From NCBI RefSeq assembly GCF_003434305.1, contig NZ_QKKX01000009.1, positions 620,001 through 684,000 on the forward strand: DNA of 64,000 nt, read 5' to 3'. How positions within the stretch are numbered: the first letter of the stretch is position 1; every line of letters begins with the position of its first letter. The translations under genes and the position numbers were made by a program. The stretch comes from Micromonospora sp. MW-13. Its GTDB lineage: Bacteria; Actinomycetota; Actinomycetes; Mycobacteriales; Micromonosporaceae. Under the pieces are notes generated by a model that saw nothing but the letters and a program-made list of their open reading frames with translations, was not told the origin of the DNA and did not search any database. Below are positions 8,367 through 16,764 of this stretch, piece by piece.

Positions 8367-8846
8367 ATGACCGAGCTGTGGAACTGGAGAATCGACGGGG
8401 TACCCCCGGTGGAGGTCTACCCGGCGCTGGCCGAGGCCCTGGGGCGGGTGGTGATGCCGCTCGCGGTGGCCGACCCCGCCCGGCTGCCCACGTACGCGGT
8501 GATCTGCGACGTCTGGGAGGCGCCGGGGGAGTTCGGCACGATCGTGGACTGCTACGGGGTGCCCGAGAGTCTGCCCGAGCTGCCCGGCGTCGCCGCGCTG
8601 GCCCGGCTGCTCGGCCGCAACTGCCTGCTGCGCGACGACACCCTCGACGCCGGCCGGCACCTGCTGGTCGCGCCGGACGGCACGATCCGCCCGGTGCACT
8701 TCGACGTCGCCGAGACCGACGACGGCGAGGTGCTGGGCAACCAGCGCCTCTGCACGCTGGCCCACCCCGGTTGCCGGGGCTGGTCGCGGTGCCACCGCTC
8801 CAGGTGGGCCCCGGACTCGGTCGTCCCGGCCCTGGCCGCCGCCTGA
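8367..8846 (+). CDS. Hypothetical protein (159 aa)
   Basis: I do not recognise this family. The start is well supported: ATG at 8367 with GAGGAGG (8356-8362) four bases upstream. The protein is soluble and acidic through most of its length (for example PTYAVICDVWEAPGEFG and a long central alpha/beta-like stretch). It ends in a Cys/His-rich tail (CTLAHPGCRGWSRCH) that could bind a metal. Upstream is a comparatively AT-rich segment (8190-8310), probably its promoter, which includes a CCCGCC/GGCGGG inverted repeat at 8218-8241. It stands alone between selD and a convergent DUF2277 gene. Function unknown. Confidence 0.8.
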   Translation: MTELWNWRIDGVPPVEVYPALAEALGRVVMPLAVADPARLPTYAVICDVWEAPGEFGTIVDCYGVPESLPELPGVAALARLLGRNCLLRDDTLDAGRHLLVAPDGTIRPVHFDVAETDDGEVLGNQRLCTLAHPGCRGWSRCHRSRWAPDSVVPALAAA

Positions 8847-9032
8847 CCGGGCCGGGCCCCGCCGGGTGGACCGGGAGGCGGCCGTCGCCGCCCCTCGACA
8901 CCGTGGCCGGGAGCCCGGCACGCCCCAGCCGGCCGTCCGGCGGCACCCTGCCGGCTCCCGGCGGCACCGCAGCCGGGTCGCGGCGAAGGGCCCGGCCCGG
9001 GTGCGGCCCGCCCGGGGCGGGCCCCGTCCGGC

Positions 9033-9266
9033 TCAGCCTCGGGCGGCCGGCTGCTGGCCACCGCCGCGGACCACGAGCTGGTCCAGCAGGGTCGCGGTGG
9101 CCTCGGCGACGGCGGCCACCGCCGCGTCGAACGCCGCCGCGTTGTGCGCGGCCGGCGCCCGGAAACCGGAGATCTTCCGGACGTACTGCAACGCCGCCGC
9201 CTCGACGTCGGCCCGGGTCACCTCCGGCACGTACGGCTCACGCAAGGTCTTGATGCTTCGGCACAC
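9033..9266 (-). CDS. DUF2277 family protein
   Basis: This is a small conserved protein of unknown function. The N-terminus [10 protein letters not shown] is the diagnostic start of the DUF2277 family. It is followed by the helical segment [24 protein letters not shown], and the protein is 77 aa. The GTG start has an excellent ribosome site (GAGGAGGAG) directly upstream. It is divergent from miaB with only about 50 bp between the starts, so their promoters must overlap or be back to back. No membrane segment or signal is present. Confidence 0.88.
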   Translation of the reverse strand: MCRSIKTLREPYVPEVTRADVEAAALQYVRKISGFRAPAAHNAAAFDAAVAAVAEATATLLDQLVVRGGGQQPAARG

Positions 9267-9317
9267 GGCTCCTCCTCGTTCGGATCGATCGGCTCGCCCG
9301 GATACGCTGTCCGGGTC

Positions 9318-10889
9318 ATGACTACCGCAGCCGCGGGCAGCCCGCGCACCTACCAGGTGCGTACGTACGGCTGCCAGATGAACGTGCACGACTCCGAGCG
9401 CATTTCCGGCCTGCTGGAACAGGCCGGCTACGTGCGTGTCGCCGAGGCCGACGACAACCCCGACGTGGTGGTGTTCAACACCTGCGCCGTCCGGGAGAAC
9501 GCCGACAACCGGCTCTACGGCAACCTGGGTCATCTGCGCCCCGTGAAGGACCGGCATCCCGGGATGCAGATCGCCGTCGGCGGCTGCCTCGCCCAGAAAG
9601 ACCGCGGCGACATCCTCCGCAAGGCCCCCTGGGTGGACGTGGTCTTCGGCACGCACAACATCGGCTCGCTGCCGGTGCTGCTGGAGCGGGCCCGGCACAA
9701 CGCCGCCGCCGAGGTGGAGATCCTCGAATCCCTCGACGTCTTCCCCTCGACGCTGCCGACCCGGCGCGAGTCGACGTACGCCGGCTGGGTGTCGATCTCG
9801 GTGGGCTGCAACAACACCTGCACGTTCTGCATCGTGCCCGCCCTGCGCGGCAAGGAGAAGGACCGCCGCCCCGGCGACATCCTCTCCGAGGTCCGTGCCC
9901 TGGTCGACGAGGGCGTGCTGGAGGTGACCCTGCTCGGGCAGAACGTCAACTCCTACGGCGTCGAGTTCGGCGACCGGTACGCCTTCGGCAAGCTGCTGCG
10001 CGCCTGTGGCGAGATCGACGGGCTGGAGCGGGTCCGGTTCACCAGCCCGCACCCGAAGGACTTCACCGACGATGTGATCGCCGCGATGGCCGAGACCCCG
10101 AACGTCTGTCACTCGCTGCACATGCCGTTGCAGTCCGGCTCCGACGACGTGCTGAAGGCGATGCGCCGGTCGTACCGGTCGGAGCGGTACCTGGGGATCA
10201 TCGAAAAGGTGCGGGCGGCGATGCCGGACGCGGCGATCACCACCGACATCATCGTCGGCTTCCCCGGCGAGACCGAGGCGGACTTCCAGCGCACCCTGGA
10301 CGTGGTCCGCGAGGCCCGGTTCTCCTCGGCGTTCACCTTCCAGTACTCCAAGCGCCCCGGCACCCCGGCCGCGACGATGGACGGCCAGCTCCCCAAGCAG
10401 GTGGTCCAGGAGCGGTACGAGCGGCTGATCGCCACGGTCGAGGAGATCACCTGGGCGGAGAACAAGCGGTTGGTCGGCGAGGCCGTCGAGGTGCTGGTCG
10501 CCGTCGGCGAGGGCCGCAAGGACGAGCGCACCGGCCGGATGTCCGGCCGGGCCCGCGACGGCCGCCTGGTGCACTTCGCGACGGGCGTAGCCGGAGCGAA
10601 CGGCCAACTCGGCGCGACGGGCGTAGCCGGAGCGAACGACCAGCCCGGCGATGCGGGGTCCCTCGCCGGGCGGATCCGCCCGGGGGACATCGTGCACACC
10701 ACCGTCACGTACGCCGCCCCGCACCACCTCAACGCCGACGGCGAGCCGCTGTCGCACCGCCGTACCCGGGCCGGCGACGCCGCCGAGGCCGGCCGCTCCC
10801 CGCGTACCCCCGGGGTGTTGCTCGGGCTGCCCACGATCGGCGCGCCGGCCGCGGCGCCCGCGCCGACGACCGGCTGCGCCGCCCACTGA
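9318..10889 (+). CDS. miaB: tRNA-2-methylthio-N6-dimethylallyladenosine synthase MiaB
   Basis: MiaB is a radical-SAM methylthiotransferase that adds the 2-methylthio group to i6A37 of tRNA, the step after MiaA. The 523-aa protein has the N-terminal UPF0004 domain with three cluster Cys (in [14 protein letters not shown] and GGCLAQ). The radical-SAM motif CNNTCTFC holds Cys164, 168 and 171, and a C-terminal TRAM domain follows. The TRAM region carries an unusual insert of about 25 residues (near residues 420-446) made of a repeated ATGVAGAN peptide, encoded by a 25-bp direct repeat. miaA is 3.9 kb away on the same strand. Confidence 0.95.
   Translation: MTTAAAGSPRTYQVRTYGCQMNVHDSERISGLLEQAGYVRVAEADDNPDVVVFNTCAVRENADNRLYGNLGHLRPVKDRHPGMQIAVGGCLAQKDRGDILRKAPWVDVVFGTHNIGSLPVLLERARHNAAAEVEILESLDVFPSTLPTRRESTYAGWVSISVGCNNTCTFCIVPALRGKEKDRRPGDILSEVRALVDEGVLEVTLLGQNVNSYGVEFGDRYAFGKLLRACGEIDGLERVRFTSPHPKDFTDDVIAAMAETPNVCHSLHMPLQSGSDDVLKAMRRSYRSERYLGIIEKVRAAMPDAAITTDIIVGFPGETEADFQRTLDVVREARFSSAFTFQYSKRPGTPAATMDGQLPKQVVQERYERLIATVEEITWAENKRLVGEAVEVLVAVGEGRKDERTGRMSGRARDGRLVHFATGVAGANGQLGATGVAGANDQPGDAGSLAGRIRPGDIVHTTVTYAAPHHLNADGEPLSHRRTRAGDAAEAGRSPRTPGVLLGLPTIGAPAAAPAPTTGCAAH
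10578..10638 (+). repeat. In-frame direct repeat inside the miaB TRAM domain
   Basis: Two identical 25-bp copies (beginning GCGACGGGCGTAGCC) at 10578-10602 and 10614-10638 are spaced 36 bp apart, so the reading frame is kept. Each encodes ATGVAGAN. It looks like a local duplication or a repetitive element inserted within the coding sequence. Confidence 0.85.
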
Positions 10890-10892
10890 CGC

Positions 10893-10925
10893 GGTCGGGG
10901 CCCGCCGCGCCGGCGGGCCCCGACC
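10893..10925 (+). terminator. miaB terminator hairpin
   Basis: A perfect 15-bp stem (GGTCGGGGCCCGCCG / CGGCGGGCCCCGACC) with a 3-base loop starts 4 bases after the miaB stop. No T-run follows, as is usual for GC-rich actinobacterial terminators. Confidence 0.85.
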
Positions 10926-10956
10926 AACGTCCGGAGGGCCAGACCGTGATCTTGCC

Positions 10957-11033
10957 GGCGCCCGCGCAAATTCTCAGAAAGAGGGCCTAACAGCGCTGGC
11001 GAGACCACGCTTTCTCTGAATTTGCGGGTGCCG
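10957..11033. repeat. AT-containing imperfect inverted repeat
   Basis: Arms of about 23-25 bp (with the cores CAAATTC...AGAAAG and CTTTCT...GAATTTG) flank a 28-bp spacer between convergent miaB and the DUF349 gene. The AAATT and TTTCT stretches stand out against the GC-rich background. The structure resembles a mobile intergenic repeat or a bidirectional terminator rather than a protein gene. Confidence 0.65.
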
Positions 11034-11075
11034 CTGCCCGGGCGCGGGGTGGGCGCGGGGTGGGCGTGGGACGGC

Positions 11076-11112
11076 GGAAGCCCCCGGTCCGCGAGGGCGG
11101 GCGGGGGCTTCC
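11076..11112 (-). terminator. Terminator of the DUF349 gene
   Basis: An 11-bp stem (GGAAGCCCCCG / CGGGGGCTTCC) with a 15-base loop lies 16 bp beyond the stop of the minus-strand DUF349 gene. Confidence 0.75.
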
Positions 11113-11127
11113 GGGGGTGAGGTTGGG

Positions 11128-12336
11128 TCAGCCGGCCTGCTCGGCGAGCTGGAGGAACTGGCGCTTCGAGGCGAGCGCCTGCTCGGCCTCCTTGACCCGC
11201 CGGGCGTCGCCGGCGGCCTGGGCCCGGGCCAGCCGATCCTCGGCCTCGGCGACCTGCACCCGCATCTGGGCGAGCAGCGGGTTGTCCTCCTTGGTGGTCC
11301 GCCGCCACGCGGAGTCCATCACCTCGCGGACCTTGTCGTCGATCGCGCGCAGCCGGCGCTCCAGCCCGGCGGCGGCCTCCCGTGGCACCCGGCCGGCCTC
11401 GTGCCACTGCGCCTGGATGTCCCGCAGCTTGGCCTGGGCGCCCTTCGGGTCGCTGTCGATGTCCAGCGCCTCCGCCTCGGCGAGCAGCGCCTGCTTGCGC
11501 TCCAGGTTGGCCCGCTGCTCGTTGTCCCGGGCCGAGAAGACCTCGCTGCGCCGGGTGAAGAACGCGTCCTGGGCCGCCCGGAACCGTTCCCAGAGCTTCT
11601 GCTCGGCCTCCTTGGAGGCGCGCGGGGCCGCCTTCCACTGGGTCATCAGGTCCTTGAGCTGGTTGGCGGTGGCCGCCCAGTCGGTGGACTCCTTCAGCTT
11701 GTCCGCCTCGGCGACCAGCTCCTCCTTGACCTGCTGCGCCTGCTTGCGCTGCGAGTCCAGGGTGGCGAAGTGGGCGCCCCGGCGGCGGGTGAAGGCGTCC
11801 CGCGCGGCGGCGAAGCGCTTCCACAGCTCACCGTCGGTCTTCTTGTCGACCCCACGGACGGTCTTCCACTCGTCGAGGATCTCCTTGAGCCGGTCGCCGG
11901 CGGTCTTCCAGCCGGTCGACTCGGCGGCCAGCTTCTCCGCCTCCTCCACCAGGGCGGTCTTGCGGGCCAGTGCCTCGACCCGGGCCGCGTCCTTGGCGGC
12001 GCGGGCCTCGCCGGCCTTCTCCTCGGCGACCGCGGCGAGCTTCTCCAGCCGCGCGGCCAGCGCGTCGATGTCGCCGACGACGTGCGCCTCGGCCAGCGAG
12101 GCGCGGATTCGGCGGATGGTGGCCAGCGATCCGCCGGCGTCAGCCGCACCCGAGTTGAGCCGTGCCTCGGTCAGGTCCACCTCGGTGACCAGGTCCGCGA
12201 AGCGGCGGGCGAAATGGGCCAGCCCCTCCTCGGGGGCCCCCGCCTGCCAGGATCCGACCACCCGCTCGCCCTCGGCGGTCTTGACGTAAACGGTGCCGTC
12301 CGCGTCCACCCGTCCGAAGGCCGTCCAGTCGCTCAT
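11128..12336 (-). CDS. DUF349 domain-containing protein
   Basis: This is a 402-aa, highly charged, helix-rich cytoplasmic protein of the DUF349 family. Family members carry repeated roughly 75-residue helical units, and at least three copies are visible here, each with a W-K or W-x-A pattern (DEWKTVRGVDKKTDGELWKRF, TQWKAAPRASKEAEQKLWERF, AQWHEAGRVPREAAAGLERRL). The start is the ATG at 12336 with GAGGA about 8 bases upstream, giving the N-terminus MSDWTAFGRVDADGTVYV. The biochemical role of the family is not established. The gene is divergent from the LigB-like/miaA/dapF operon with about 200 bp between starts. Confidence 0.88.
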   Translation of the reverse strand: MSDWTAFGRVDADGTVYVKTAEGERVVGSWQAGAPEEGLAHFARRFADLVTEVDLTEARLNSGAADAGGSLATIRRIRASLAEAHVVGDIDALAARLEKLAAVAEEKAGEARAAKDAARVEALARKTALVEEAEKLAAESTGWKTAGDRLKEILDEWKTVRGVDKKTDGELWKRFAAARDAFTRRRGAHFATLDSQRKQAQQVKEELVAEADKLKESTDWAATANQLKDLMTQWKAAPRASKEAEQKLWERFRAAQDAFFTRRSEVFSARDNEQRANLERKQALLAEAEALDIDSDPKGAQAKLRDIQAQWHEAGRVPREAAAGLERRLRAIDDKVREVMDSAWRRTTKEDNPLLAQMRVQVAEAEDRLARAQAAGDARRVKEAEQALASKRQFLQLAEQAG

Positions 12337-12538
12337 GTGCCCATCCTCGTTCTCCCGGCGTCGACGGGACAGACCCGCGATCGCCGCCACGGCGCAGCCA
12401 AGTTACTCCCGGCATTGTCACAGGTCCGACCCCGTCCGCGTCGAGCGCCTGTCGTCGACCGTGACCATACGGTGTCCTAGGCCCCGGACGACCGGATCGG
12501 TGCGGGGACGCACCGGTGGGTCCGGCTACGGTGAACGG

Positions 12539-13258
12539 GTGCCTCTGGTCGCCGCCGCAGTCTGTCCCCACCCGCCCCTGATCGTGCCGGAGGTGGCCGG
12601 CGCCGCCGCCGGCGAGCTGGACGGACTCCGCGCCGCCTGCGCCGCGGCGGTGGCCCGGCTGCTCGCCGCCGGGCCGGACGCGATCACGCTGGTCGGCGCC
12701 GGGCCGCGGACCCTGTCGTTACGGTCCGCCGACTACGGCTCGCTGCGGCCGTACGGGGTGGACCGGCACGTGCGGCTGTGGCGGGTCAACTGCGCGGGGG
12801 GCGAGCGCCTCCCGCTGAGCCTGACGATTGGCGCGTGGCTCCTCGGCCGCACCGGCACCAAGCTGCCCCGGTTCGCGCACGCGATCGCCGCCGACGCGTC
12901 CCCGCAGGAGTGCGCCCGACTCGGCGCCGAGCTGGTCGGGGCGGCGGACCACCGGATGGCGCTGCTGGTGCTGGGGGACGGTTCGGCCTGCCGCGGGACG
13001 AAGGCGCCCGGCTACGACGACCCGCGCGCGCGGGTGTACGACGACGGGGTGGCCGGGGCCCTGGCCGACGCGGACGCCGAGGCCCTGCTCGGCCTGGACC
13101 CGGCGCTGTCGGCGGAGCTGAGCGTCGCCGGCCGGGCGCCCTGGCAGGTGCTGGCCGGAGCGGTCCGCGCGGCGGGCGGCGACTGGCGCGGCGAACTGGG
13201 CCACCACGAGGCGCCCTACGGCGTCGCCTACCTGGTGGCCAACTGGGAGCCGGCGTGA
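12539..13258 (+). CDS. LigB-like (class III extradiol dioxygenase fold) protein
   Basis: This 239-aa protein has the N-terminal AAAVCPHPPLIVPEV pattern and alpha/beta organisation of the class III extradiol dioxygenase subunit B-like family. Related genes sit immediately before miaA in mycobacteria (Rv2728c, from memory). Only some of the metal-binding residues of true dioxygenases can be picked out (the His of CPHPP and a late GHHEAPYGV), so catalysis is not assured. The GTG start at 12539 is the first compatible with the conserved N-terminus. Its TGA overlaps the GTG of miaA (GTGA), so the two are coupled. Cellular role unknown; a link to tRNA modification is only suggested by context. Confidence 0.75.
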   Translation: MPLVAAAVCPHPPLIVPEVAGAAAGELDGLRAACAAAVARLLAAGPDAITLVGAGPRTLSLRSADYGSLRPYGVDRHVRLWRVNCAGGERLPLSLTIGAWLLGRTGTKLPRFAHAIAADASPQECARLGAELVGAADHRMALLVLGDGSACRGTKAPGYDDPRARVYDDGVAGALADADAEALLGLDPALSAELSVAGRAPWQVLAGAVRAAGGDWRGELGHHEAPYGVAYLVANWEPA

Positions 13259-14193
13259 GTGCGGCGGACCCGGGCGGCGCACCGGGCGGCACGGTGGTGG
13301 CGGTGGTCGGGCCGACCGCCGCCGGCAAGTCGGCGCTGAGCATCGCCCTCGCGCACGCCCTCGACGGCGAGGTGGTCAACGCCGACTCGATGCAGCTCTA
13401 CCGGGGGATGGACATCGGCACCGCGAAGCTCACCCCGGCCGAGCGGGAGGGCGTGCCGCACCACCTGCTCGACATCTGGGAGGTGACCGAGCCGGCCAGC
13501 GTCGCCGAGTACCAGCGGCTGGCCCGCGCGGCGGTCGACGACGTCCTGGCCCGGGGCCGGGTGCCGCTGCTGGTCGGCGGCTCCGGCCTGTACGTGCGGG
13601 CGGTGCTGGAGCGGTTCGAGTTCCCCGGCACCGACCCGGCCGTGCGGGAGCGGCTGGAGGCGGAGCTGGCCGAGGCCGGCCCGGCCCCCCTGTACGCGCG
13701 GCTGCGCGCGGCGGACCCGGCCGCGGCCGAGGGCATCCTGCCCGGCAACGGCCGGCGGATCGTCCGAGCCCTGGAGGTGATCGAGCTGACCGGGGCGCCG
13801 TTCACCGCGTCCCTGCCCGAGCCCACCCCGTACTACCCGTCCGTGCAGCTCGGGGTGGACCTGGACAGCACGGCGCTGGACGAGCGGATCGCGCTTCGGG
13901 TGGACCGGATGTGGGCCGACGGCCTGGTCGCCGAGACCCGGGCCCTGGCCGGGCGCGGCTTGCCCGAGGGCCGCACGGCCAGCCGGGCGCTCGGCTACCA
14001 CCAGGTGCTGCGCCTGCTCGCCGGAGAGCTGACCGAGACCGAGGCGCACGACGAGACGGTCCGGGCCACCCGCCGGTTCGTCCGCCGGCAGCGCTCCTGG
14101 TTCCGCCGCGACCCCCGGATCCACTGGCTGGACTCGGCCGCCCCGGGCCTGGTCGCCGACGCCCTGCGGCTCGTCTCCGCCGCTGCGCGATGA
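13255..14193 (+). CDS. miaA: tRNA dimethylallyltransferase MiaA
   Basis: MiaA transfers the dimethylallyl group from DMAPP to A37 of tRNAs reading U-starting codons, making the substrate for MiaB. The 312-aa protein has the P-loop GPTAAGKSALS near residues 18-28. It also has the substrate-contacting NADSMQLYRGMDIGTAK motif, the segment LLVGGSGLYVRAVLE and the tRNA-binding RRFVRRQRSWFRRD. The start is the GTG overlapping the stop of the previous gene. dapF starts 8 bp after its stop. The triplet LigB-like/miaA/dapF therefore forms one tight operon. Confidence 0.95.
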   Translation: MSAADPGGAPGGTVVAVVGPTAAGKSALSIALAHALDGEVVNADSMQLYRGMDIGTAKLTPAEREGVPHHLLDIWEVTEPASVAEYQRLARAAVDDVLARGRVPLLVGGSGLYVRAVLERFEFPGTDPAVRERLEAELAEAGPAPLYARLRAADPAAAEGILPGNGRRIVRALEVIELTGAPFTASLPEPTPYYPSVQLGVDLDSTALDERIALRVDRMWADGLVAETRALAGRGLPEGRTASRALGYHQVLRLLAGELTETEAHDETVRATRRFVRRQRSWFRRDPRIHWLDSAAPGLVADALRLVSAAAR

Positions 14194-14200
14194 TGGGGGC

Positions 14201-15040
14201 GTGGAGTTCACCAAGGGGCACGGCACCGGCAACGACTTCGTCATCCTTCCCGACCCGGACGGCGCACTCGACCTGACCCCGGGGATGGTCGCGGCGCTGT
14301 GCGACCGGCGGCGGGGCCTCGGCGCGGACGGCGTCCTGCGGGTGGTGCGGGCCGCCAAGCACCCCGAGGGCGCCGCGCTGGCCGGCGACGCCGAGTGGTT
14401 CATGGACTACCGCAACGCCGACGGGTCGGTCGCCGAGATGTGCGGCAACGGCGCCCGGGTCTTCGTCCGCTACCTGCTGGAGACCGGGCTGGCCACGCCG
14501 TCCGGCGCGGCGCTGCCGGTGGCCACCCGGGCCGGCGTCGTGCGCGCGCTGGTCGAGGGCGACACGGTCTCGGTCGAGATGCGCCGCCCCCGGCCGTACG
14601 CCGCGGCGACCGCCGCCCTGGGCGGGCTGACCCTGCCCGGCACCGCCGTGGACGTCGGCAACCCGCACCTGGTCTGCGCCCTTCCCGGCGGCCTGGACCT
14701 GGCCGGCCTGGACCTGACCCGGGCGCCGGTGTTCGACGCCGGGGTCTTCCCCTGCGGGGTGAACGTCGAGTTCACCGCCCCCGGCGACCCCGTCGGCGGC
14801 ACCGACGTCCACGTGCTCATGCGGGTCTACGAGCGGGGATCCGCCGAGACGTTGTCCTGCGGCACCGGCGCGTGCGCGGTCGCCGCGGTCGCCCTGCGCG
14901 ACGCCGGCCGGGACACCGGCACGGCGACGGTCGACGTCCCCGGCGGTCGCCTCACGGTCACGGTCACCGACGACTCCTGCTGGCTCGCCGGCCCAGCCCT
15001 CCTGATCGCCACCGGCACCATAACCCTCCCCCCCTCCTGA
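14201..15040 (+). CDS. dapF: Diaminopimelate epimerase DapF
   Basis: DapF converts LL- to meso-diaminopimelate for lysine and peptidoglycan synthesis. The 279-aa protein has both active-site cysteines, Cys81 in MCGNGARVF and Cys220 in SCGTGACAV, which act as the general acid and base. It also has the substrate-binding GTGNDF at the N-terminus and VGNPHLV. It starts with GTG 8 bp after miaA. The gene ends inside the left arm of a very strong bidirectional hairpin. meso-Diaminopimelate is the expected cell-wall diamino acid in Micromonosporaceae, in agreement. Confidence 0.96.
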   Translation: MEFTKGHGTGNDFVILPDPDGALDLTPGMVAALCDRRRGLGADGVLRVVRAAKHPEGAALAGDAEWFMDYRNADGSVAEMCGNGARVFVRYLLETGLATPSGAALPVATRAGVVRALVEGDTVSVEMRRPRPYAAATAALGGLTLPGTAVDVGNPHLVCALPGGLDLAGLDLTRAPVFDAGVFPCGVNVEFTAPGDPVGGTDVHVLMRVYERGSAETLSCGTGACAVAAVALRDAGRDTGTATVDVPGGRLTVTVTDDSCWLAGPALLIATGTITLPPS

Positions 15041-15091
15041 CCCCCTGCCCCCTTTGGCCGGGCCAAAATTGGGGGCAGGGGGGTCAGGAGG
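15033..15091. terminator. Long bidirectional terminator/cruciform between dapF and malic enzyme
   Basis: A 20-21 bp outer stem (CCTCCTGACCCCC... / ...GGGGGGTCAGGAGG, one bulged C) continues inward into a second 7-bp stem (TTTGGCC / GGCCAAA) with a single-base loop. The dapF stop lies in the left arm and the malic enzyme stop immediately follows the right arm. It should terminate both convergent genes. Confidence 0.9.
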
Positions 15092-16558
15092 TCAGGGGGT
15101 GGCGCTGGCGGTGGCGGCGATCTCCGGGAGGTCGGACGGGCCCGGGTCGGCGGCCGGGGGCGGGGCCGGGGACTGGGCGGCGGCGCGCACGGCGGCGGCC
15201 ACCGCCGGGGCGACCCGGGAGTCGAAGACGCTGGGGACGATGACCGTCGGGTTGATCTTGTCCTCGCCGACCACGTCGGCGATCGCCCGGGCCGCGGCGA
15301 TCGCCATCTCCTCGGTGAACTCCTCGGCGTGCGCGTCCAGCATGCCCCGGAACACGCCCGGGAAGGCGAGCACGTTGTTGATCTGGTTCGGCTGGTCGGA
15401 GCGGCCGGTGGCCACCACGGCGGCGTGCTTGCGCGCCTCCCGGGGGTCGACCTCCGGGTCCGGGTTGGCCAGTGCGAAGACGATCGAGCCCTTGGCCATG
15501 GTGGCGATGTCGTCGCCGGTGAGCAGGTTCGGCGCGCTCACCCCGATGAACACGTCCGCGCCGCGCACCGCCCCGGGCAGGTCGCCGGAGTAGTTCTCCT
15601 TGTTGGTGTTCTCGGCCAGCCACTGCCAGGCCGGGTTGAGCCCGGTCAGGCCGCGGTGCAGGGCACCCTGCCGGTCGTACGCGATGATGTCGCCGACGCC
15701 CTGGCGCAGCAGCAGCTTCATGATCGCGGTGCCGGCCGCGCCGGCCCCGGAGACGACCACCCGGACGTCCGCGAGTTGCTTGCCCACCACGCGCAGCGCG
15801 TTGGTCAGCGCGGCCAGCACGCAGATCGCAGTGCCGTGCTGGTCGTCGTGGAAGACCGGGATGTCGAGCAGTTCGCGCAGCCGGGCCTCGATCTCGAAGC
15901 AGCGCGGGGCGGCGATGTCCTCCAGGTTGATCCCGCCGTACGCGGGCGCGATCGCCTTGACGATCGCCACGATCTCGTCGGTGTCCTGGGTGTCCAGCAC
16001 CACCGGCCAGGCGTCCACCCCGCCGAACCGCTTGAACAGCGCCGCCTTGCCCTCCATCACCGGCAGCGAGGCGGCCGGCCCGAGGTTGCCCAGGCCGAGC
16101 ACGGCCGAGCCGTCGCTGACCACCGCGACCGTGTTGCGCTTGATGGTGAGCCGCCGGGCGTCCGCCGGGTTCTCCGCGATCGCCATGCAGACCCGGGCCA
16201 CCCCCGGGGTGTACGCGCGGGACAGCTCGTCGCGGTTGCGCAGCGCCACCTTCGAGCTGACCTCGATCTTGCCGCCGAGGTGCAGCAGGAACGTGCGGTC
16301 GGAGACCTTGCGGACGTCCACCCCGTCGAGCGCGGTGAGCGCGTCGACCACCTGGTCGGCGTGGCTGGCGTCGGCGGTGTCGCAGGTCAGGTCGACGAGC
16401 ACGTGCGTCGGGTCCGAGTCGACCACGTCCAGCGCGGTGACGATCGCCCCGGCCTCGCCGACCGAGGTGGTCAGCCGGCCGATCGAGGAGGCGTCCGCGG
16501 GCACCGCGATCCGGATGGTGATCGAGAACCCGGCACTCGGAAGTCGGGTGATGGCCAC
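15092..16558 (-). CDS. NAD(P)-dependent malic enzyme with N-terminal ACT domain
   Basis: Malic enzyme oxidatively decarboxylates malate to pyruvate, producing NAD(P)H. The 488-aa protein begins with an ACT-like regulatory domain (residues about 10-90; IRIAVPADASSIGRLTT). The catalytic part follows, with the SRAYTPGVARVC entry, the VSDGSAVLGLGNLGP motif, FHDDQHGTAI, and the Rossmann GAGAAGTAI near residue 270. The GTG start has a good GGAGG site 7 bases upstream. The N-terminal ACT domain suggests allosteric control by a small ligand. It is divergent from hflX, with about 200 bp carrying both promoters. Confidence 0.92.
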   Translation of the reverse strand: MAITRLPSAGFSITIRIAVPADASSIGRLTTSVGEAGAIVTALDVVDSDPTHVLVDLTCDTADASHADQVVDALTALDGVDVRKVSDRTFLLHLGGKIEVSSKVALRNRDELSRAYTPGVARVCMAIAENPADARRLTIKRNTVAVVSDGSAVLGLGNLGPAASLPVMEGKAALFKRFGGVDAWPVVLDTQDTDEIVAIVKAIAPAYGGINLEDIAAPRCFEIEARLRELLDIPVFHDDQHGTAICVLAALTNALRVVGKQLADVRVVVSGAGAAGTAIMKLLLRQGVGDIIAYDRQGALHRGLTGLNPAWQWLAENTNKENYSGDLPGAVRGADVFIGVSAPNLLTGDDIATMAKGSIVFALANPDPEVDPREARKHAAVVATGRSDQPNQINNVLAFPGVFRGMLDAHAEEFTEEMAIAAARAIADVVGEDKINPTVIVPSVFDSRVAPAVAAAVRAAAQSPAPPPAADPGPSDLPEIAATASATP

Positions 16559-16764
16559 GGGAATGCCTCCGTCAACGCTGATCGGCCGGTCGTATGTCGC
16601 CCCGCATTTCTACTCGCCCGCACAGGTCGCGTCGCATTCGCCCCCACTTTTGGTGGTCTTCGCTACGGGCATATAGCGGGTGCGTCCGGCGTTGTCACGT
16701 GTCAGGATTGCTCGTACGCGACGGAAAGCCGTCGCTCCGCTACAGAACGGTCAGGAGGCGCAGC

